Notes under the pieces: generated by a model | Told to the model about the DNA's origin: nothing | Database searches by the model: none | Seen by the model: only the letters and a program-made list of their open reading frames with translations | Shown here: one piece after another, positions 16,245-20,705 of the stretch | How positions within the stretch are numbered: the first letter of the stretch is position 1 | Layout: each line of letters begins with the position of its first letter | Assembly (NCBI GenBank): GCA_030605085.1 | Contig: JAUWBH010000110.1 | Span: 1-20,705 of the forward strand | Length of the DNA: 20,705 nucleotides | Direction: 5' to 3' | From: Promethearchaeota archaeon | GTDB lineage: Archaea; Asgardarchaeota; Lokiarchaeia; Sigynarchaeales; SOKP01 | Translations under genes and position numbers: made by a program

Positions 16245-17234
16245 ATGAGCAAAAAAATCAAGTTAAAGCCGAAAGAAGCTAAGGTTTTAGAGGAATTGGA
16301 AAAAATAATTGGCAAGCCTATTCCACAGGTGGATGAAATTTATTTGAACACATTCGGAGTTAAAGCCGATGGCGATAATGTCGTAGGAATAGGACTATAT
16401 AATTGCGGGTTAACGACTCTCCCAGAGTCAATAGGCGATCTTAAATCGCTTGAAACACTATTGTTAAAGACAAATCAGTTAACGACTCTCCCAGAGTCAA
16501 TAACCAAGCTAGAATCACTTGACTACCTAAATTTGGATGAGAATAAGTTATCGACTCTCTCAGAGTCAATATCGAACCTTAAATCACTCACATACCTTAA
16601 TTTGAATAGTAATAAGTTATCGACTCTCCCAGAGTCGATAGGGAACCTCTCCTCGCTCAAAGAACTAGATTTAAGATGGAATCAGTTATCGACTCTCCCA
16701 GAGTCCATAGGAAACCTTACATCGCTCCAAGACCTAAATTTAAAGAGTAACAAGTTATCGACTCTCCCAGAGTCAATATCGAACCTTAAATCACTCACAT
16801 ACCTTAATTTGAATAATAATAAGTTATCGACTCTCCCAGAGTCGATAGGGAACCTCTCCTCACTCAAAGAACTAGATTTAACGAATAATGAGTTAACGAC
16901 TCTCCCAGAGTCAATAGGCAATCTTAAATCTCTCCAAACACTATGGGTAAATAAAAATCAATTATCGACTCTCCCAGAGTCCATAGTAAACCTTAAATCG
17001 CTTACATACCTAGGTTTGGGTGGTAATAAGTTTACGACTTTCCCAGAGTCAATAGGAAACCTTTCCTCGCTCGAAGACTTATATTTATATGAGAATCAGT
17101 TAACGACTCTCCCAGAGTCGATAGCTACTATAACTTCATTAAATTATTTAAACATCGAAAATAATCCATTGGATTCAAAAGCTAAATCCGTGGTAAAGCA
17201 ATTGAAAAAGAATGGAGTTAATATTTATACATGA
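16245..17234 (+). CDS. Leucine-rich-repeat protein, 11 repeats
   Basis: The 329-residue protein has an N-terminal cap of about 45 residues ([20 protein letters not shown]), then 11 tandem 23-residue LRRs of the form [20 protein letters not shown], then a cap ([20 protein letters not shown]). This is the plant/small-GTPase-associated 'PS-type' or ROCO-like LRR found in Asgard and other genomes. It forms a solenoid for protein binding. There is no signal peptide or membrane segment, so it is probably cytosolic; partners could be small GTPases. Repeats 3-4 and 6-7 are almost identical, showing internal duplication. AGAGGAT lies about 10 bases before the ATG. The LPES codons are nearly invariant at DNA level (see the repeat entry). 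Confidence 0.9.
   Translation: MSKKIKLKPKEAKVLEELEKIIGKPIPQVDEIYLNTFGVKADGDNVVGIGLYNCGLTTLPESIGDLKSLETLLLKTNQLTTLPESITKLESLDYLNLDENKLSTLSESISNLKSLTYLNLNSNKLSTLPESIGNLSSLKELDLRWNQLSTLPESIGNLTSLQDLNLKSNKLSTLPESISNLKSLTYLNLNNNKLSTLPESIGNLSSLKELDLTNNELTTLPESIGNLKSLQTLWVNKNQLSTLPESIVNLKSLTYLGLGGNKFTTFPESIGNLSSLEDLYLYENQLTTLPESIATITSLNYLNIENNPLDSKAKSVVKQLKKNGVNIYT
16414..17119 (+). repeat. Eleven copies of a 16-nt palindromic core at 69-nt spacing in the LRR gene
   Basis: CGACTCTCCCAGAGTC occurs at 16414, 16483 and onward every 69 bases to 17104. Nine copies are identical and two differ by one base. It is an inverted repeat (GACTCT-CCC-AGAGTC), extended to 8 bp where the flanks are TCGA. It encodes the TLPES part of each repeat. 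Neighbouring codons vary between repeats, while this core hardly does. Confidence 0.9.
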
Positions 17235-17356
17235 AATTTATCTTCTCCTTGATTTTTTTCTAAAGTTAGAAAGTACATAAAATTTCAAGGAAACCTTAAT
17301 TAGTTTTAGAACTTATGGTAGAATACCTTTGAAAAAAATAAATTAAAAGGTGTTAA

Positions 17357-17663
17357 ATGAAAATGCAAATTGAATTTGTACACAATTTATTAGATGAAGT
17401 AAGGCACTTGTGTGCCGAAGAAGGGCTTGCCCCTTCCACCACCTTAAAAAAAATCCGTTATTTGGAAAAATTTTTTTAAGGGGATACAGGATGTTTCCGT
17501 AAGGGAAATTACTGAATGGATCAATTCTTATGGGAGCGAACGAACGGGCAGAATGTTAGGACCTCACGGTAAGAATAATTATGTTATTGCCATATCGATC
17601 GACGACGACAACGAAGTAAATATGTCATATTTAGATTTTTTGAAATTTGCTGCATTCTATTAA
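17357..17663 (+). pseudogene. Unknown ~101-residue protein with a one-base shift at a T run
   Basis: The ATG at 17357 follows AAGGTG by four bases. The frame reads MKMQIEFVHNLLDEVRHLCA, then EEGLAPSTTLKKIRYLEKFF, and stops at TAA after seven T. One T fewer gives EKFFKGIQDVSVREITEWIN and then GRMLGPHGKNNYVIAISIDD up to TAA at 17661-17663. The two halves clearly belong together. A homopolymer error is the simplest reading. Slippage by RNA polymerase or ribosome at A5T7 is an alternative, and recent loss is another. Domain unknown. The 17401-17440 stretch is unusually GC-rich with two small hairpins (GGCAC/GTGCC; GAAGGG/CCCTTC). Confidence 0.55.
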
Positions 17664-17711
17664 TAAATCATAATATAGATTTTGCTTTGAATTTAGTTCA
17701 ATTGAGAATAT

Positions 17712-17915
17712 TTAAAGGGAAATGATGAACTTATTTACTTCTTCCATTCGTTTCTCGTAATATTCTTTAAGGTCTTTCTCAGAAACAAACGACGGAATAA
17801 CCTTTTCCGAATATATATCGAATAATGTGGATAGTTTTGTTCTAAATTTTAATGTGTCGTAAAATTCTTTACCTAAATCAAAAATTTCACTTAATTTTTT
17901 CAAAAATTCGGACAC
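17712..17915 (-). CDS. Small protein coupled to the activase gene, 67 residues
   Basis: I take the GTG at 17915 as start. It lies two bases after the activase stop and has GGAGGT (17925-17930) nine bases ahead, inside the end of the activase gene, so translation is coupled. The protein begins VSEFLKKLSEIFDLGKEFYD and ends YYEKRMEEVNKFIISL, all helical and charged. An ATG 18 bases further upstream would overlap the activase end and is less likely. The family is unknown. Its position suggests a role with the acyl-CoA dehydratase activase. Confidence 0.6.
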   Translation of the reverse strand: MSEFLKKLSEIFDLGKEFYDTLKFRTKLSTLFDIYSEKVIPSFVSEKDLKEYYEKRMEEVNKFIISL

Positions 17916-17917
17916 TT

Positions 17918-18971
17918 TTAAAATACCTCCCATTTACCACATCGACTTCCCCAGCGGGCTATTACCTTGTTTCCTTCTTCAGGCATGCGTACCTGAATTA
18001 TCTCACAGTTGTTAGGGCAATCACCACATGAAAAAGCAGATGTTACAAACTCAATTTCAGATACTTCAAGACCCCTGAACAAGGTTTCAGTTTCGTGATT
18101 AATGTAATGATCTCGCACGAGAATAGCCATCCCAAGCGCTCCCATTAAAACATTGTGATTTGGTACAACAATCTTGTAGCCGAGATGCCGTTCAAAGGCT
18201 TGCACAATACCTTTATTGAACGAAACTCCACCTTGGAACACTATAGGTTCTTCCAAATCCTTTCCCTTCGAAAGATTATTTAAATAATTCCTAACTAACG
18301 AATCACACAGTCCAGCAATTATATCCTCACGGGAATAACCCGCATTTTGTTTATGAATCATGTCTGATTCGGCAAATACAGTACATCTTCCCGCAATGGA
18401 TACAGGATTCGTAGATTTTATCGCATAGTCTCCAAAGTCTTCAATTGGAATACCAAGTCTCGAAGCTTGATGATCAAGGAAGGAACCCGTTCCTGCCGCG
18501 CAGACTGAATTCATCGCAAAGTCAACTATGATTCCATCTCTGAGAAGAATTATTTTCGAATCTTGACCTCCAATTTCTAAAATAGTTCTTACATCAGGAT
18601 ATTCAGATTGTGCCCCTACTGCATGGGCAATTATTTCAGTTTTCGCAAGGTCTCCTCCAACCACTGCCTTGGTTAAATATCTTGCAGATCCCGTGGTGCC
18701 GCAAGCGCGTATCGCAAAATCTTTTAAATCCTTGTTTGCATTTATTTTTTCCCTCAATTCTGACATTCCTTCCTTGACAGAATCAATAGGAGAGCCCTCG
18801 TTTCTCAAAAACACCGATGTGAGAACATTACCATCCATATCCATAAAAACGAATTTTAGACTGACTAATCCAACTGATCTAATTGATTCAATTGTCTGAT
18901 CCTACATCGATGCCCAAAAAAGCGTCCTTTTTGTTATCGCTTTTTAAAACTTTATCTTTAACTTGTACCAT
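17918..18971 (-). CDS. 2-hydroxyacyl-CoA dehydratase activase (ATPase), interrupted by a 31-nt insertion
   Basis: From the ATG at 18971 the frame reads 25 residues to FLGIDVGS. After 31 extra bases it resumes VSLKFVFMDMDGNVLTSVFL to the stop at 17918; joined length is 340 residues. It is an actin-fold ATPase of the HgdC/BcrAD-type activase family. Visible motifs are phosphate-1 GIDVGSVSLK, RACGTTGSAR, ILEIGGQDSK, NSVCAAGTGSFLDHQ and SIAGRCTVFAESDMIH (Cys ligands for the [4Fe-4S] shared by the dimer), plus FQGGVSFN. A C-terminal Cys-rich end (CGDCPNNCEI, WGSRCGKW) is typical of the longer archaeal versions. It would inject electrons into a 2-hydroxyacyl-CoA dehydratase at the cost of ATP. GC content is higher than in the neighbours. 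The promoter is in repeat copy B. Confidence 0.9.
18866..18896 (-). other. 31-nt insertion in the activase phosphate-binding loop
   Basis: It lies between the codons for GIDVGS and VSLK. The length of 31 is set by family spacing GIDVGS-x-x-x-K; an alternative 22-nt reading, bounded by a direct repeat GATCAG, leaves three extra residues. It shifts the frame and brings TGA and TAG. On the coding strand CAATTG (18894-18889) pairs with CAGTTG (18876-18871) around a 12-base loop, followed by a 5-base tail. The inner part includes the palindrome AATTGAATCAATT. Confidence 0.75.
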
Positions 18972-18998
18972 ACTTAAATAATCCCTTTATCTTGTTTG

Positions 18999-19109
18999 GA
19001 GGTTTTTAATATATTAGCTCTATAATTTTATCTTAATTATATTCTCTAAATAAAGTGGATTTATATAAAAAGATCTTCAAAAAAACAACATTCTCAAAAG
19101 TATGAAATT
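18999..19109 (-). repeat. 111-bp direct repeat, copy B (promoter of the activase)
   Basis: This is the partner of 14933-15043, with three substitutions and no gaps. It ends 28 bases before the activase ATG. The TATA element TTTATATAAA is at 19060-19069, about 90 bases before the start. It could have been copied to place both genes under one control. Confidence 0.9.
19060..19069 (-). promoter_or_regulatory. TATA element in repeat copy B
   Basis: TTTATATAAA is conserved with copy A. It is the likely TATA box of the activase operon, giving a leader of roughly 60 bases. Confidence 0.55.
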
Positions 19110-19229
19110 TATATCTTCACATTTGATAATTACTTTCTTTATTAATTGATGGTTAAAGTGATCTTCTAACCACTCGTTAATCTCTGCCTCAATTCTGTAT
19201 TTTCTAATAAGATATAAGTAAATAAAAAC
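19077..19229 (-). other. Possible gene fragment running into repeat copy B
   Basis: An open frame without ATG, GTG or TTG start reads YLIRKYRIEAEINEWLEDHF and then NHQLIKKVIIKCEDINFILL, ending at TGA inside the repeat. The first part has coding character; the last ~10 residues are encoded by the repeat. It may be a gene truncated when the repeat arrived, or chance. Confidence 0.25.
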
Positions 19230-19828
19230 TAGTCTAAAAGTGTCTTTATTTCATCAAAGGTAATTTCTAAAATATCATCATCTTCGGATCTAAAGATATG
19301 TTTCAATATGCTAATTGTAATTTTAATATCTTCGGCAAAAATGATTGTTTTTAATACTTCAAGATTAAATTTTTTATGAATTTTTTCCCAGATAACAAAA
19401 TAATCGCTATGTCCTGATTCAACATAATCAATACCACATAATTCACATAAGACTTTTTCTAAATAATGTATTAAACCCTCGCTTAACCATTTTCTTATTG
19501 AAATCTTCCCCTTTGTAATAGATTTAGAATGGAGTATTTCTGCTAACAATAGACTAAAATCAAACTTAGCTTCATTTTTTATATAAATTTTTTCATCTTT
19601 CCACTTAAACAATCCTGGAATAATTTCACATAGAAATTTATAACGTTCTTTAGTGAATTCAATGTCTTGATAACTCTCTGAACTTAACTTATAATTATCT
19701 TTGATACATTTATAAAATTCATAATTATTAACATAAAGAATAGGTGTATCACTAACATCTAAATTTAAATGTTCTCTAATACAAGTAAGAACTCTATTCT
19801 TAGATTGTTTATAATAAGATTCAGTCAT
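19229..19828 (-). CDS. Unknown protein with a degenerate metallopeptidase-like motif, 199 residues
   Basis: The middle carries LLLAEILHSKSITKGK followed 8 residues later by WLSEGLIHYLEKVLCELCG. This resembles the gluzincin arrangement HExxH...WLxEG..xY of M1-type peptidases. Here the first His of HExxH is Ala (AEILH), while the second His, the downstream Glu (SEGL) and the Tyr remain. If the relation is real, zinc binding is compromised and the protein would be a pseudo-enzyme. The N-terminal third is mixed alpha/beta (TPILYVNNYEFYKCIKDNYK); the C-terminus is helical and acidic. Cys residues (LCELCGID) could bind metal. It lies 22 bases after the 77-residue gene, in the same operon. ATG start with no strong ribosome site. 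Confidence 0.55.
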   Translation of the reverse strand: MTESYYKQSKNRVLTCIREHLNLDVSDTPILYVNNYEFYKCIKDNYKLSSESYQDIEFTKERYKFLCEIIPGLFKWKDEKIYIKNEAKFDFSLLLAEILHSKSITKGKISIRKWLSEGLIHYLEKVLCELCGIDYVESGHSDYFVIWEKIHKKFNLEVLKTIIFAEDIKITISILKHIFRSEDDDILEITFDEIKTLLD

Positions 19829-19850
19829 CTTAAGAGGCCCTAAAGAGATA

Positions 19851-20084
19851 TTATAATGATCTTAAAATGCTGACTAGTTTATCTGGGCAATTTTTCTTTA
19901 TGAACTCTTTATTATCCTTTAAAAATTTATCAAATTTAACTAAAAGTTCAATTTTCTTTTCATGTGTGCTGGTATCTTGTAAAATTTCAGAAAATTTTGA
20001 GAGTTCCTTGACTATATTCTCTCTTTTAGATTCTAATTCTTCTTCTTTTTCTTTATTATCTTCAATAGAAGATTCAATTTTCAT
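19851..20084 (-). CDS. Small charged coiled-coil protein, 77 residues
   Basis: It begins MKIESSIEDNKEKEEELESK and continues ENIVKELSKFSEILQDTSTH and KFLKDNKEFIKKNCPDKLVS. The first 45 residues are a strongly charged helix; the rest is a short helical segment ending ILRSL. No family is recognised. It precedes the 199-residue gene by 22 bases and is probably co-transcribed, so the two products may interact. The 20085-20270 stretch upstream is AT-rich without a gene. Confidence 0.5.
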   Translation of the reverse strand: MKIESSIEDNKEKEEELESKRENIVKELSKFSEILQDTSTHEKKIELLVKFDKFLKDNKEFIKKNCPDKLVSILRSL

Positions 20085-20270
20085 AATTAATCACAATTAA
20101 GATTTAATTCTAATATATAAAAAATAATTCAAAAATTTGTATTTTATTCTTTTAAAAAAAATTTTAAATTAGAATCAAAAAAGTATCTATAACTAATTAA
20201 TCTGAATCAATGCATTATATATATGAATACATTACTCCAATCAAGGTGAGAATAAATTAATAAATTATAA

Positions 20271-20705
20271 TTATTTTGATTCAATTAAATTTAGGCATTC
20301 TTTACCAAAATTATTTACCGTATAATTGTATAAGTCCTTTTTAATAGTCTCTACTGAGAGTTGTCTATCTTTAATTTCTTTGTCCCGTCTTGCTTGTATA
20401 AGGTCTAAAAAAGCTTCGAGACGCGTTCGAAATCCCGCCTCTGCTGCTTGCTCATCAAATGAGAAGAAAATCACGGGCAAATCATATTTCCTTTTGAGAG
20501 CATTATTAATAATCGTTCGGGCAGTGACCTCAGGCATGCACGTAAACGGATAGCTATGACAAAACCCCTGAAGATTTCTCTTAGCCGCATCAATATATTC
20601 CCCTATGACCCAGATGCATTTGATGATGCGTTTGAAATAGACGCATCATTCTCCGCCTATGTCCATAGGGATCCAGGGGCGTGCGAGGTGCTCAAGCCAC
20701 TTCCG
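20271..20705 (-). CDS. 2-hydroxyacyl-CoA dehydratase-type subunit, C-terminal part, interrupted by a 30-nt insertion
   Basis: The gene enters from beyond the right edge. It reads RKWLEHLARPWIPMDIGGE (20705-20649), then a 30-base insertion with TGA, then CIWVIGEYIDAAKRNLQGFC and HSYPFTCMPEVTARTIINNA. It continues LPVIFFSFDEQAAEAGFRTR and LEAFLDLIQARR to the stop at 20271. The PFTCMPE and FDEQ..AG..TRLEAF motifs are typical of the COG3580/COG3581-type dehydratase/activase-associated proteins, where the Cys binds a [4Fe-4S] cluster. The family spacing GE-xxxx-IG-(17)-PFTCMP is restored exactly when the insertion is removed. The ATG at 20537 is the Met of CMPE, not a true start. It likely works with the activase downstream. 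GC is far higher than in the rest of the window. Confidence 0.8.
20619..20648 (-). other. 30-nt hairpin insertion in the dehydratase subunit
   Basis: On the coding strand it starts TGATGCGT, has a 9-base loop, and closes with ACGCATCA. This is a perfect 8-bp stem (20648-20641 with 20631-20624) starting exactly at the 5' junction, followed by a 5-base tail TCAAA. An AATG direct repeat makes the exact boundary ambiguous by four bases. It brings an in-frame TGA directly after GGE. Confidence 0.8.

Noticed and set aside
16682..16921. Antisense frame in the LRR gene
   Set aside because: A repetitive shadow of the LRR codons.
17401..17440. GC-rich double hairpin as a fourth insertion element
   Set aside because: It is in frame, without stops, and its translation (HLCAEEGLAPSTT) fits the surrounding protein; there is no family alignment to show it is extra.
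20646..20648. UGA after GGE followed by a Cys codon, as a selenocysteine (Sec-Cys) site
   Set aside because: Sec insertion exists in some Lokiarchaeia, but reading through adds ten residues that break the family spacing. The UGA is the first codon of a perfect hairpin, and no convincing archaeal SECIS was seen after the stop at 20271. Kept only as an alternative.

Overview
The window looks like chromosome of an Asgard archaeon, probably of the Lokiarchaeia type. The reasons are: very AT-rich sequence; archaeal TATA-like elements; many TTG/GTG starts; Ras/Rab-like small GTPases with the TLGAQF stretch; a leucine-rich-repeat protein; ribbon-helix-helix regulators with a PIN-domain partner; and a 2-hydroxyacyl-CoA dehydratase/activase set. 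This assignment rests on reading alone, with no database search. No rRNA, tRNA, CRISPR array or insertion sequence was seen.

Layout. 1-2.8 kb: a tail of a possible gene, a degenerate GTPase-like protein, an EamA-type transporter, and an RHH antitoxin/PIN toxin pair whose PIN frame is shifted. 2.9-8.6 kb: a small GTPase and, upstream of it on the same strand, a 1578-residue lysine/glutamate/alanine-rich helical protein with eight copies of a ~55-residue unit. 8.7-11.1 kb: small, partly broken genes, a histidine-kinase remnant, and two paralogous RHH genes separated by a 15-nt tandem repeat. 11.2-15 kb: a TrmB-like coiled-coil protein, an unknown 162-residue beta-rich protein, and a PlsC-like acyltransferase. 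15-17.7 kb: unknown small genes and an 11-repeat LRR gene. 17.7-20.7 kb: a 2-hydroxyacyl-CoA dehydratase activase, small unknown genes, and the C-terminal part of a dehydratase-type subunit running off the window end.

The main discovery candidate is a set of three short interruptions of 30, 31 and 30 nt. Each lies inside a highly conserved motif of an otherwise intact gene: the P-loop GK|TS of the small GTPase, the phosphate-binding GIDVGS|VSLK of the activase, and GGE|CIWVIG of the dehydratase subunit. Each carries in-frame stops or shifts the frame, and each can fold into a hairpin. Removing each one restores the family motif with exact spacing. They could be very short introns, translational bypass elements, small mobile elements, or recent lesions.

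Other disrupted frames (PIN toxin, the 15.9 kb gene, the 17.4 kb gene, the 9 kb membrane protein) are one-nucleotide shifts, often in A/T runs, or a single stop. These could be sequence errors, slippage sites or real decay, so the region must be checked against reads. A 111-bp sequence with a TATA element is repeated upstream of both the acyltransferase and the activase with three mismatches. It may be a duplicated promoter that co-regulates lipid and acyl-CoA genes.
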